Source of the DNA: an uncultured Faecalibacterium sp.
GTDB taxonomy: Bacteria; Bacillota; Clostridia; Oscillospirales; Ruminococcaceae
DNA: 64,000 nucleotides
Assembly: GCA_934525405.1 (NCBI GenBank)
Contig: CAKSZF010000003.1
Location: 1-64,000, forward strand
Reading direction: 5' to 3'
Part shown: one piece after another, positions 24,252 through 32,408 of the stretch
Layout of the letters: the number at the start of each line of letters is the position of its first letter
Position numbering within the stretch: position 1 is the stretch's first letter
Made by a program: the position numbers and the translations under genes
The notes under the pieces: model-generated
Told to the model about the DNA's origin: nothing
Database searches by the model: none
The model's input: only the letters and a program-made list of their open reading frames with translations

Positions 24252-25419
24252 CTTTTGTCACCTCCGGCAAAGCCGATGCGGTCAAAGTGCGCCACACCAG
24301 CGCCTGTAAGAATGTATTGGGCAGCAACGCGGCCAGCGCCGCCTGTCCGGCGGTGCTGCTGCCTGTGAACAGCGGGGCAAAGCTTTCCATGCGGTCTTTG
24401 TCGCACGCCGCCAGAAACGCCTCCGCCAGCGTCCGGGTGGTGTAGAAATGGGTGGGGTCTACCCCGGCATCCTCGGCGGCGGCTTCCAGCGGGGCAAGCT
24501 GGGCGTCTTTCATCCGTGCCAGCAGCAAAGCGGCATCGGCGGTAAGGGTGACGGGGTACTTTTCCCGCACCTCCTTCTGCACGGCGTCAAAGGCTGCGCG
24601 GAAAGCTTCGGCATCGGCGCTGCTGTCCGCGCCGCTGTCCACTGCGTAGGCGCAGCCCCGGATGCGTCCAAAGGCACGCAGGGTGTCGTAGTAGCCCAGC
24701 TCCATGTTGCGCTTGGCGGTGTCGGGGTCGAAGTGGAGGATATCGCCCAGCTCCCAGTAACTGCGGATCATGGTGGTGGGCAGGCCGGTCAGGTTGGGGC
24801 GGGTGATGCCCACGCCCTCAAGGTCCACACAGACCAGTTCCTCTGCGCCCATGGTCTTGGCAAGGCCGGTGGGCATATTATCGCTGTACCCGCCGTCCAG
24901 AAACTTGACCCCATCGATCTGCCGCGCCCGCAGGGCAGGGAAGCAGGCCGCTGAGGCCATCAGGTAGTCCCGCACCTGCCCGGCGGGGATATCCTCCAGC
25001 GTCAGCTCCCGGGGGCGCAGTCCGCGCTGCTCCACCGTCACGATGCCGAACCGGATGGGCGCTGCCCGCAGCGCGTCCTCATCCAGCACCCGCTCCACGA
25101 TCTCTTCCAGCGGGGTCACATCCATGCCGCCCGCCTTTACCACCCGGCGCAGAAACTGGTGCAGGGCAGAAAGGTCGGCCTTTTCCTCCGGCAGCTCCAT
25201 CACATCCCGGCTGCGGATGGTCAGCCACATATCCCGGGCAGTCTCGTACAGATCCAGCACAAACATGGCGCCGTTCAGCCCGCCCACGCTGGTGCCGGTG
25301 ATGATCTGCGGGTGCCAGTCCAGCTCCATCAAAGCCCGCCAGACGCCCACCTGATAGCTGCCCCGCGCGCCGCCGCCTGCCAGCACCAGCGCTTTTTGCG
25401 TGGGATCTCTGCGTTCCAT
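24238..25419 (-). CDS. Patatin-like phospholipase
   Basis: 393 residues. The patatin core carries the oxyanion loop LAGGGARGSYQVGVWRAL (about residues 13-30), the nucleophile elbow GTSVGG and the catalytic Asp in FLDGGYSDNMPTG, so the Ser-Asp dyad is intact. The C-terminal 200 residues are an extension with TRTLAEAFLAACDKDRMESF. A soluble or peripheral lipid acyl hydrolase is expected; substrate unknown. First gene of an operon with ptsI (14-bp overlap), an odd pairing for a sugar phosphotransferase component. Confidence 0.88.
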   Translation of the reverse strand: MERRDPTQKALVLAGGGARGSYQVGVWRALMELDWHPQIITGTSVGGLNGAMFVLDLYETARDMWLTIRSRDVMELPEEKADLSALHQFLRRVVKAGGMDVTPLEEIVERVLDEDALRAAPIRFGIVTVEQRGLRPRELTLEDIPAGQVRDYLMASAACFPALRARQIDGVKFLDGGYSDNMPTGLAKTMGAEELVCVDLEGVGITRPNLTGLPTTMIRSYWELGDILHFDPDTAKRNMELGYYDTLRAFGRIRGCAYAVDSGADSSADAEAFRAAFDAVQKEVREKYPVTLTADAALLLARMKDAQLAPLEAAAEDAGVDPTHFYTTRTLAEAFLAACDKDRMESFAPLFTGSSTAGQAALAALLPNTFLQALVWRTLTASALPEVTKDEGL

Positions 25420-25601
25420 ATCAAACCCTCCCGTGCACGTTCCCGGTATTCTCTAGGATTGTTATAATTATACCATACTTTTGCGGAAAATTCTCCCGAA
25501 TTTTCGGAGATCATGCCTTTTTCCTGTGAAAGTTTCGTGCTATACTATCGCAGGAGATGTGTAAAGCAGCAGCCCGAAGGGCGCACAACAGGAGGGAACG
25601 T

Positions 25602-26252
25602 ATGCACTGCAAACAATGGATCTTTGATATGGACGGTACTTTGACTGACAGCATGGTGGTGGTATGGGAGGGTGCCCCGGAGGCGCTGCTGGCGCGCTTT
25701 GGCCGCGCCCCGAAAGCAGACCTGCACAAGACCCTGCTGACCATGGGCATGGAGGACGGCGCACAGTACCTCATCCGGGAGTACGCGCTGCCGCTGGATA
25801 TGGACAGCTACCGGGACGTGATGTATGAAGTGATCGCCGCCCTGTACGAAAAGGTGGAGCTGAAGCCCGGCGTGCGGGACACCCTTGCCCGGCTGCGGGC
25901 CGAGGGCGCACGGATGTGTGTTTGCTCCAACACATGGAGCAGCCAGTGCCGCACCGTGCTGACCCGGCTTGGCATCGACGAATACTTTGATTTTTACATC
26001 GAGGCACGGGGCGCCATGAGCAAAAGCAGCCCCGCGCCCTTTATGGAGGCGCTGCACCGCCTTGGCGGCACAAGCCCCGCCGGGTGCGCCGTGTGCGAGG
26101 ACGCCCTTTATGCCGCCCAGACCGCCCACGATGCCGGTTTCTATCTGGTGGGCATTCAGGACACCACCAGCGCCGCCGATGCCCCCGCCCTGCGCCGGGT
26201 ATGCAATCAGTTTTTGCCGGACTGGACCGCGCTGGACTGGGCGCAAGTATAA
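25602..26252 (+). CDS. HAD-superfamily hydrolase, phosphoglycolate phosphatase-like
   Basis: 216 residues from the ATG at 25602 (AGGAGGGA upstream). Motif I is WIFDMDGTLTDSM (nucleophile and general-acid Asp at residues 9 and 11), motif II VCSNTWSS, the motif III Lys lies near MSKSSPAP, and motif IV is CAVCEDALYAAQTA. The helical cap between motif I and II is the C1 type of phosphoglycolate phosphatase and beta-phosphoglucomutase relatives. Substrate unknown. Divergent from the patatin gene. Confidence 0.88.
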   Translation: MHCKQWIFDMDGTLTDSMVVVWEGAPEALLARFGRAPKADLHKTLLTMGMEDGAQYLIREYALPLDMDSYRDVMYEVIAALYEKVELKPGVRDTLARLRAEGARMCVCSNTWSSQCRTVLTRLGIDEYFDFYIEARGAMSKSSPAPFMEALHRLGGTSPAGCAVCEDALYAAQTAHDAGFYLVGIQDTTSAADAPALRRVCNQFLPDWTALDWAQV

Positions 26253-26404
26253 ACTGCCTGCGCCCGGATGGATAAAACGCCCATCCTCTTGCATTTTGCG
26301 TGCCATAGGAGTATGATAATATAAATAATTACGTCTTTTTTACAAAGGCGTGCTTTGGTGAAGTAATAAAAACCAAACCTTATCGTCAAAAGGAGATCCC
26401 TGTC

Positions 26405-27448
26405 ATGACAAACCCGCTCGTCAGCATTATCGTGCCCGTGTACAACGCACAAAATAGTGTTGCCCGCTGTCTGGAAAGTATTTGCGGCCAGACCTATCAA
26501 GAGCTGGAGATCATCGTGCTGAACGATGGCTCTAAAGATGACAGCCTTACGATCTGCAATCAGTTTTGTGCCAAAGACCCTCGTGTGACGGTGGTGGACA
26601 AGGAAAACGAAGGTCTTTCCATCACCCGCAATGTGGGAATGCGGCTGGCGCAGGGCAAATATTTGCAGTTCGTAGACAGCGATGACCACCTTGCCCCGGA
26701 TTTCACCCAGCGTATGGTAACTGCCGCCGAGCAGCACGATGCCACGCTGGTCATCTCGCCCTACTGGATGGAGATCCCCCTGGATATCCAGAAGGAGCAG
26801 CTGCGGGAGAAGGCAAAGCCCGGTAAGTCGAAGGATGCCGCCAAAAAAAAGCTGCGCCGGAAAAAGCCGGAGGTGGAGTACCGGGAATACGGTTTTCTGC
26901 CCGCCGGTGTCTACGACCAGAAAAGCTACGCGCTGCACCTGATGGAAAAGCCTGTGACCTTTTTCTATAATGTGGTGTGGAACAAGCTCTACCGCCGGGA
27001 CGTGCTGAACGCCCACGGGCTGGAGTTTACCAATGAGATGATCCACGCCGAAGATCAGCAGTTCAACATCCGGTATCTGGAATTTGTGGAGCGGGTAGTC
27101 TCGCTGGAAGAGCCGGGCTATTACTATGTCCAGAACCCGCAGAGCATCTGTCACACCCAGATCAATCTGTCCACCATCATGCAGAACCGTCTGCAAATGA
27201 TAGACTACTACAAGGCGCTCTACACAAAGCTTGGCCTCTACGAAGAGGTACAGACCCAGCTGCACGCCTCGCTGGTGGGGCTGGCAGAAAGCGTAAGCCC
27301 CACCCTCAGCATCCAGAAAGCATTGAGCGACGCGGCAGAGTACTGGTATGCCTTTTTTGCCGGCAGCGACGAGGAAGCGGAGCTTGCCGCCGAGCGCAGC
27401 GGACGAAAGTCTGCCGCCAAGAAAAAGCAGAAGCTCAGAACGGAGTAA
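26405..27448 (+). CDS. Family 2 glycosyltransferase, copy 1
   Basis: 347 residues. GT-A fold with LVSIIVPVYNAQNSVARCLE, SICGQTYQELEIIVLNDGSK and the metal site QFVDSDDHLAPDF. After it there is a basic loop (KSKDAAKKKLRRKK) and the acceptor region WNKLYRRDVL and EDQQFNIRYLEF. It transfers a sugar from a nucleotide donor, probably to cell-surface glycan. A lysine-rich tail (SGRKSAAKKKQK) ends the protein. A close paralog follows 20 bp later, and the pair looks like a tandem duplication that has diverged in the middle. Confidence 0.88.
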   Translation: MTNPLVSIIVPVYNAQNSVARCLESICGQTYQELEIIVLNDGSKDDSLTICNQFCAKDPRVTVVDKENEGLSITRNVGMRLAQGKYLQFVDSDDHLAPDFTQRMVTAAEQHDATLVISPYWMEIPLDIQKEQLREKAKPGKSKDAAKKKLRRKKPEVEYREYGFLPAGVYDQKSYALHLMEKPVTFFYNVVWNKLYRRDVLNAHGLEFTNEMIHAEDQQFNIRYLEFVERVVSLEEPGYYYVQNPQSICHTQINLSTIMQNRLQMIDYYKALYTKLGLYEEVQTQLHASLVGLAESVSPTLSIQKALSDAAEYWYAFFAGSDEEAELAAERSGRKSAAKKKQKLRTE

Positions 27449-27468
27449 GTCTGTAAAGGAGGAAGCCC

Positions 27469-28392
27469 ATGAACACCCCGCTCGTCAGCGTGATCGTGCC
27501 CGTTTACAAGGTAGAAAAGACCCTTGCCCGCTGTCTGGAAAGCATCTGCGGCCAGAGCTACCAGAACCTTGAGATCATCGTGGTGAACGATGGCTCCCCG
27601 GATGGCAGCCTTGCCATCTGTGAGCAGTTCCGGGCAAAAGATCCCCGCGTGGTGGTCATCAGCAAGGAGAACGAGGGGCTTTCCCTTACCCGCAACGCCG
27701 GGATGCGCGTTGCCCACGGCAAGTATTTGCAATTCGTGGACAGCGATGATTATATTGAACCCACCTTTACCGCCCGCATGGTGGAAGCCGCCGAGAAGAA
27801 CTATGCCGATCTGGTCGTTGCGCCCTATTGGATGGTGATCCCGCTGGCTTCCAGCAAAGGCGGTCAGCGCACCGAAAAGCTGCTGGCGCAGCTGGGCATA
27901 CAGACCGATACCGCCGAGCCGGAGGTGAACGTTTACAGCTTTCTGCCCGCCGGGAACTACGGCCAGAAGGAGTTTATGCAGGAATACATGAAAAAGCCCT
28001 CCTCCTTCTATTTCAACGTGGTATGGAACAAGCTGTACCGCCGCAGCCTGCTGACGAATGCCGACCTCTGGTTCACCCGCGAGGTCTACAACGAGGATCA
28101 GCTGTTCAATGTGCGGTATTTCCGGCTGGCAAAGGCGTACACCGCCCTTGCCGACCCGGGCTATTACTACATCCAGAACCCCCAGAGCCTGCTGCACACC
28201 AATGCAGACCTTAGCAAGGTCGTGAACAGCCGCTTGCAGATGTTCCCCCATTACAAGCAGATGCTGACCGAACTGGGGATCGCCCGTGGCAATCAGCTGC
28301 GGCTGTACCACACCCTCATTGCCCAGTCGGAGCGGTTCATGCCCGCAGGCCCTGTCCAGACCCTGCTGAAGCGCAAAACCCAGTCCAAGTGA
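27469..28392 (+). CDS. Family 2 glycosyltransferase, copy 2
   Basis: 307 residues, paralog of the upstream gene. LVSVIVPVYKVEKTLARCLE, ICGQSYQNLEIIVVNDGSPD, metal site QFVDSDDYIEPTF, WNKLYRRSLL, and EDQLFNVRYFRLAKAY. The middle section (SSKGGQRTEKLLAQLGIQTD) and the C terminus differ from copy 1, and the lysine-rich tail is missing. AGGAGGAAG lies 7 nt upstream, so the two genes form an operon. Probably cell-envelope glycan synthesis; donor and acceptor unknown. Confidence 0.88.
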   Translation: MNTPLVSVIVPVYKVEKTLARCLESICGQSYQNLEIIVVNDGSPDGSLAICEQFRAKDPRVVVISKENEGLSLTRNAGMRVAHGKYLQFVDSDDYIEPTFTARMVEAAEKNYADLVVAPYWMVIPLASSKGGQRTEKLLAQLGIQTDTAEPEVNVYSFLPAGNYGQKEFMQEYMKKPSSFYFNVVWNKLYRRSLLTNADLWFTREVYNEDQLFNVRYFRLAKAYTALADPGYYYIQNPQSLLHTNADLSKVVNSRLQMFPHYKQMLTELGIARGNQLRLYHTLIAQSERFMPAGPVQTLLKRKTQSK

Positions 28393-28465
28393 TCGTTCCG
28401 GCAATTTTTTGTAAAACAAAAGCCGCTGCAACTGTCTTTTTCCTCTATGCCCCTTTTATGAAAAT

Positions 28466-28499
28466 GCGTTTGTCGCGCTCGGTAGAGCGCGACAAACGC
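28466..28499 (+). terminator. Hairpin after the glycosyltransferase pair
   Basis: Perfect 15-bp stem GCGTTTGTCGCGCTC with a GGTA tetraloop, followed by an A/T-rich stretch without a strong T run. Probable terminator or RNA-stability hairpin. Confidence 0.65.
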
Positions 28500-28567
28500 G
28501 AAATTAAAAATATTCTTTCCGCTGAATATGGCTAAAGCGCAGCGGAAGCCATTTAAAATCATCAAGC

Positions 28568-28604
28568 AAAAAAGTCGCTGCACGAATGTGCAGCGACTTT
28601 TTAC
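28568..28604 (-). terminator. Terminator of the LytTR gene
   Basis: AAAAGTCGCTGCAC pairs with GTGCAGCGACTTTT, with A-rich and T-rich flanks, so it can act in both directions. Confidence 0.8.
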
Positions 28605-28607
28605 TTT

Positions 28608-29327
28608 TTACCCTACCCGGGCGCAGAAAGCCTCCCGGACGGCGGCTTCCCGCCCGCGGGGGATGGGGATGCGCGCCCCGCTGCGCATCCGTACCTCGCC
28701 GGGTGTCAGCAGCTGCACCGCTTTCAGATTGACCACATAGGAGCGGTGCGGCTGCACAAAGCGGCCGTCCGCCAATAGCGGCTGTGCCACAGCAGAAAAG
28801 GGCACCCGCAGAGAGAGGGAGGCCACATCCTCCCCGGTGGTCAGGTGGAAGTGCACGATATGATGGGTGCATTCCAGATATTCAATTTCAGCATAGGCCA
28901 GCGCCCGCACGCCGTCTGCGGTGGTCACGGTAAGGGTGGGGCCGTATTCCGGCTCCACCGCCCGCTTGAGCAGGGCAGAGATCTCCGGCTGATGCACTGG
29001 CTGCAGCAGATACTGCATGGCGTCCACCCGGTAGGCGCTGTATGCGTGGGCCGGGGTGCGTGCCACAAAGGCCAGCGGAGCGCGGCAGCCCCGGCGGCGC
29101 AGCTCTGCCGCCGCCGCAAGCCCTTCGGGGCGGGCTATCGCCGCAAGCTCGATGAGGTACAGCTCGTACCGCAGCCCAGCGGCATCCTGCTGCAAAAGCG
29201 ATTCCGGGCTTTGCAGCTGCTCCACGATGCAGGCGTCCTCCCGCCGGGCGAAGAACTCCATGCACTGGTGCTCCAGCCTGCTGCGCAGCGCCCCGTCCGG
29301 GCTGCAGATCGCAATGTGAAAGATCAT
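28608..29327 (-). CDS. LytTR-type response regulator with degenerate receiver
   Basis: 239 residues from the ATG at 29327 (AGGAAA upstream). The C-terminal half is a LytTR DNA-binding domain (EYLECTHHIVHFHLTTGEDV, LLADGRFVQPHRSYVVNLKA, IPIPRGREAAVREAF). The N-terminal half is receiver-like (MIFHIAICSPDGALRSRLE), but the acidic pocket reads ICSPDG instead of ICDD, and the phospho-acceptor position reads YLIELAA, Glu for Asp. It is probably not controlled by phosphorylation, or is locked. No histidine kinase is adjacent. Targets unknown. Confidence 0.8.
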   Translation of the reverse strand: MIFHIAICSPDGALRSRLEHQCMEFFARREDACIVEQLQSPESLLQQDAAGLRYELYLIELAAIARPEGLAAAAELRRRGCRAPLAFVARTPAHAYSAYRVDAMQYLLQPVHQPEISALLKRAVEPEYGPTLTVTTADGVRALAYAEIEYLECTHHIVHFHLTTGEDVASLSLRVPFSAVAQPLLADGRFVQPHRSYVVNLKAVQLLTPGEVRMRSGARIPIPRGREAAVREAFCARVG

Positions 29328-29407
29328 GGTTTGGTTTCCTTTGCAGGGTAGACGATCTACCGCAATTTTCAAAAACAATGCCTGCCAAAACGGAACGTGT
29401 CCGTGAC

Positions 29408-29698
29408 TCAGTGGGTGCTTGTGACAGGCTTGAACTCAACCTGAAGGATCATTCCCATGCCTGCCGCCAGACGCTGCAAGGTCTTGATGGAAGGATTGCC
29501 GCTGCCTGTTTCGAATTTGCTGATGTCGGATTGAGAGATGCCGGTTTTTTCTGCCAACTGCTGCTGCGTCATGCCGGTGCGCTTGCGTGCATCGATCATG
29601 GCTTGGACCAGTGCGCGTTCCGGCTGCAAAGCATCCCATTCAGCCTTGAGCTCCGGGTTCTCAAGCTGTTCATCAAGGAATTTTCTAAAGTCACTCAT
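29408..29698 (-). CDS. higA: Antitoxin of a HigBA-type toxin-antitoxin pair
   Basis: 96 residues with a central XRE helix-turn-helix (MTQQQLAEKTGISQSDISKF, ETGSGNPSIKTLQRLAAGMG) and an N-terminal extension (FRKFLDEQLENPELKAEWDA) typical of HigA antitoxins paired with Gp49-like toxins. It overlaps the toxin stop by 4 bp. Toxin-first order is normal for hig systems. It should neutralise the toxin and repress the operon through the dyad at 30091-30110. Confidence 0.88.
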   Translation of the reverse strand: MSDFRKFLDEQLENPELKAEWDALQPERALVQAMIDARKRTGMTQQQLAEKTGISQSDISKFETGSGNPSIKTLQRLAAGMGMILQVEFKPVTSTH

Positions 29699-30054
29699 GA
29701 GAGGTTCTCCTTTCGCTCTATGTATTCCGCACGATATTTTTTCGCGGTTGCTATCTCAGCGCGGGGTGTTTTCTGGGTTTTCTTTGTGAATCCGTTTGTG
29801 AGGACAATCTTCTTTCCTACAAAGAAGAAGTACAGCACGCGCGTGATGTCCGACCCTTGCTTCGCCCGGAGCTCAAAGAGCCCGTCCTCAAGATGCTTTG
29901 AATAGGGCTCTCTGAGCTGGGGACCGTTTTCTTCCAACAGGTCGAGTTCCACCAAAAGCTTTGCCCGCATCTTCTTGTCAAGGGAGAGCAAGAACTCTTT
30001 TACCGGGCAATCGCCATTTTCCTTTATGAAGAAGTCAACATCGTATTCCCGCAT
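29695..30054 (-). CDS. higB: Toxin of a HigBA-type pair (Gp49/RelE superfamily)
   Basis: 119 residues, the phage-derived Gp49-like family: DVDFFIKENGDCPVKEFLLS, LDLLEENGPQLREPYSKHLE, GLFELRAKQGSDITRVLYFF and VLTNGFTKKTQKTPRAEIAT AKK. These features match ribosome-dependent mRNA endonucleases of the RelE fold. First gene of the operon, with a promoter whose spacer holds the operator. Chromosomal, not inside either mobile element. Confidence 0.9.
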   Translation of the reverse strand: MREYDVDFFIKENGDCPVKEFLLSLDKKMRAKLLVELDLLEENGPQLREPYSKHLEDGLFELRAKQGSDITRVLYFFFVGKKIVLTNGFTKKTQKTPRAEIATAKKYRAEYIERKENLS

Positions 30055-30087
30055 TTTTACATCCTCACACCGAATCTTTCTATCTAT

Positions 30088-30116
30088 ATTTTATCGGATA
30101 AAACCGATAATGTCAA
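30088..30116 (-). promoter_or_regulatory. higBA promoter with embedded operator
   Basis: Minus strand TTGACA (30116-30111), 17-bp spacer, TAAAAT (30093-30088). The spacer is almost exactly the dyad TTATCGG-N6-CCGATAA (30091-30110), so antitoxin binding would occlude RNA polymerase. Confidence 0.8.
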
Positions 30117-30150
30117 GGAGCGTTTTGTCGTCAAGATATATTTTAACAAA

Positions 30151-30189
30151 AACGGTCTGAACCCTGCACCATACAGGATCCAGACCGTT
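30151..30189 (-). terminator. Terminator of the aminopeptidase gene
   Basis: AACGGTCTG pairs with CAGACCGTT across a 21-nt loop; an AACAAAA run on the left gives Ts on the minus strand. Confidence 0.6.
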
Positions 30190-30238
30190 CGGGTCGTTTA
30201 TAGCAGTTTACGCTTTAACGCACAAGCGGCAGCTGTTT

Positions 30239-32038
30239 TCAGCAGCCGATGGCGGCGCACTTCTCGGCCAGCCATGCACGCTCGTCCTCGGTCAGGCGGG
30301 GTGCCAGCTGCTCAAACACCTTGCGGTGGTAATCGTTCAGCCATGCGACCTGCTCCTTGTCCAGCACGCCGGGCACGATGGGAGAGGTGGCAATGGGCAC
30401 AAAGGTGAGGGGACGGAAGGCAAGGAAGGTGCCGTACTGGTTGTCGGCCTTGTGGTAGCACTCGATCTCGTTCTCGATGCGGATGCCCACCTCGCCGGCT
30501 TCATACACGCCGGGCTCGTCGGTGACGATCATGCCCGGGCGCATCAGGGTGGTGTTGCGGCCGTTCAGCGCGTGGGGGCCCTCATGGACGTTGCCCACAA
30601 AGCTGACGCTGTGGCCGGTGCCGCAGCGGTAGTTGATGAGGTGACGCCACAGCGGCTCGCGGGCGATGGTGTCCAGCATGTGGCAGTCGCAGTAATCCAG
30701 CCAGACGGCCTTGGCAATGTCGATGTGGCACTGCAAGGTCCAGGTATAGAACAGCCGCTCGTCCTCGGTCAGCTCGCCCAGCGGGTAGGTGCGGGTGATG
30801 TCGGTGGTGCCGTCCAGATAGGTAGCGCCGCTGTCCACCAGCAGGAAACCCTTACGCTGCAAGACGGCGTGATCCTCCGGGGTGGCATGGTAGTGCATCA
30901 TGGCTGCGTTGCCGCCGTAAGCTGCAATGGTGCCAAAGCTCTCCACAAGGAACTTGTCGTCTGCGCTGCGGTACTTGTGCAGGATCTCGTCCACGGTCAG
31001 CTCGGTCAGCTGTTCGCCGGAAGCCAGACGGTTTTCCAGCTCGATCTGGAACCGCACCATGGCAACGGCGTCCCGCAGATGGGACGCGCGTAGGTGTGCC
31101 AGCTCCACCTCGTTCTTCACGCCCTTCATGGCAAGCAGGGGGTCGGCGGCGTCCTTCACGGTCAGAGCGGGGTTGTTTTCCAGCACCTGATACACGGCAT
31201 AGTTCACGGTAGCGCTCTCAGCCAGCACGGTCTGCGGCTCGGTCTCGGCGGCCATCACGTCCAGAATGCTGTCGTAGTCGGCCAGCGTCACACCGTTGGC
31301 TTCCAGCTCTGTCTTGGCCTCCGGGGTGACCCGCGCCTGATCGATGAACAGCACGGCGCGGTTCGGGGTGACATAGCAGTAGGCCATGGCGTAGGGGGTG
31401 CACTCGATATCCATGGCGCGCAGGTTCAAAAGCCATGCCAGATTATCCAGCTTGCCCACCAGCTGGGCGGTGCAGCCCAGCTCCTTCAGTTTGCCGCGCA
31501 GCTGCTCCAGCTTTTCCGCCGGGGAGAAGCCTGCGTACTCCTTGGGTAAGATCCATGCCGGGGTAGCCGGGCGGGCAGGGCGACCCTCCACCCACAACTC
31601 ATCCTCCAAGAACAGGGTCTTGATGCTGCCGTGCTTGGGTTCCAGCTCTTTTTTCAGGTTGTTGACCAGCGCGCAGTTGGCGGTCAGACCGCACAGACCC
31701 AGCGTGCCGCCCTCGGGCAGCACCTTGCCGCAGTATTCCTCGGCGGTGGGCACGCCCGGCTCGCCCATGCGCATCAGCTGGATCTCAGTACCGGCGATCT
31801 CCTTTTCTGCCTGCACAAAGTACCGGCCATCTGCCCAGACGGCACTCTCGGTCATGGTGACCGCAAAGTTGGAGTTTTCGCCATGGAAGCCGGAGAAGTA
31901 GGTCAGGGAGGTGTAGTGGTCGGGCAGATACTCGCTGGAATGCGGGTCGCCCACCGGGATCAGATAGACGTCCACGCCGTTTGCCTGCATAGCGGCACGC
32001 AGCGCGGCCAGACGCTCGGGAACTGTGTTCATACTCAT
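30239..32038 (-). CDS. pepP: Xaa-Pro aminopeptidase (aminopeptidase P, M24B)
   Basis: 599 residues, the long three-domain form. Two creatinase-like N-terminal domains (RLAALRAAMQANGVDVYLIP, YFSGFHGENSNFAVTMT) precede the pita-bread catalytic domain. Metal ligands: the two Asp in LLVDSGATYLDGTTDITRTY, His in GTGHSVSFVGNVHEGPHALN, and Glu in VTDEPGVYEAGEVGIRIENE and further on. It removes N-terminal residues before proline in the cytoplasm. AGAGGG lies 9 nt upstream; an ATG two codons later is an alternative start. Monocistronic. Confidence 0.93.
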   Translation of the reverse strand: MSMNTVPERLAALRAAMQANGVDVYLIPVGDPHSSEYLPDHYTSLTYFSGFHGENSNFAVTMTESAVWADGRYFVQAEKEIAGTEIQLMRMGEPGVPTAEEYCGKVLPEGGTLGLCGLTANCALVNNLKKELEPKHGSIKTLFLEDELWVEGRPARPATPAWILPKEYAGFSPAEKLEQLRGKLKELGCTAQLVGKLDNLAWLLNLRAMDIECTPYAMAYCYVTPNRAVLFIDQARVTPEAKTELEANGVTLADYDSILDVMAAETEPQTVLAESATVNYAVYQVLENNPALTVKDAADPLLAMKGVKNEVELAHLRASHLRDAVAMVRFQIELENRLASGEQLTELTVDEILHKYRSADDKFLVESFGTIAAYGGNAAMMHYHATPEDHAVLQRKGFLLVDSGATYLDGTTDITRTYPLGELTEDERLFYTWTLQCHIDIAKAVWLDYCDCHMLDTIAREPLWRHLINYRCGTGHSVSFVGNVHEGPHALNGRNTTLMRPGMIVTDEPGVYEAGEVGIRIENEIECYHKADNQYGTFLAFRPLTFVPIATSPIVPGVLDKEQVAWLNDYHRKVFEQLAPRLTEDERAWLAEKCAAIGC

Positions 32039-32153
32039 AACAAAAGCCCTCTTTCTGTCATTTGCCGGAAAAACGTCCGGCGGCGATGGTTTGCTGCTGC
32101 TATTGTATCATTCTGCGGGGAAGAATGCAATGCGGGGGAGGGGTTTAGGAGCG

Positions 32154-32307
32154 AACTCCCCCAGTCGCCTACGGCGACAGCCCCCTCTGAGATGGGGCCT
32201 TTGGCATAGCGGTACAGTTTCCGGCTAAAGCGCAAAGTTTGCGGGTGCGCCAGAGGCTCCCTCCCAGAGGGAGCTGGCAAAGCCGTCAGGCTTTGACTGA
32301 GGGAGTT
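32154..32307. repeat. MITE-like palindromic repeat, family 1, copy 3
   Basis: 154 bp from AACTCCCCCAGTC to GACTGAGGGAGTT. Very similar to 34579-34740, sharing GATGGGGCCTTTGGCATAGC and the inner CTCCCTCC.AGAGGGAG. A piece of a family-2 end (CTGAGAGGG) follows near 32329. It fills the gap between pepP and the LysR gene. Confidence 0.8.
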
Positions 32308-32349
32308 CGGCTGCTGGCGGGGGAGCGCCTGAGAGGGCGTATAAAAGCA

Positions 32350-32383
32350 GAATACCGGAGCGTCCGCAAGCGCTCCGGTATTC
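32350..32383 (-). terminator. Terminator of the LysR gene
   Basis: GAATACCGGAGCG pairs perfectly with CGCTCCGGTATTC; the minus strand continues into GCTTTTAT. Confidence 0.8.
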
Positions 32384-32408
32384 CAAAGTTTTAAATAATT
32401 CTTTTTAT

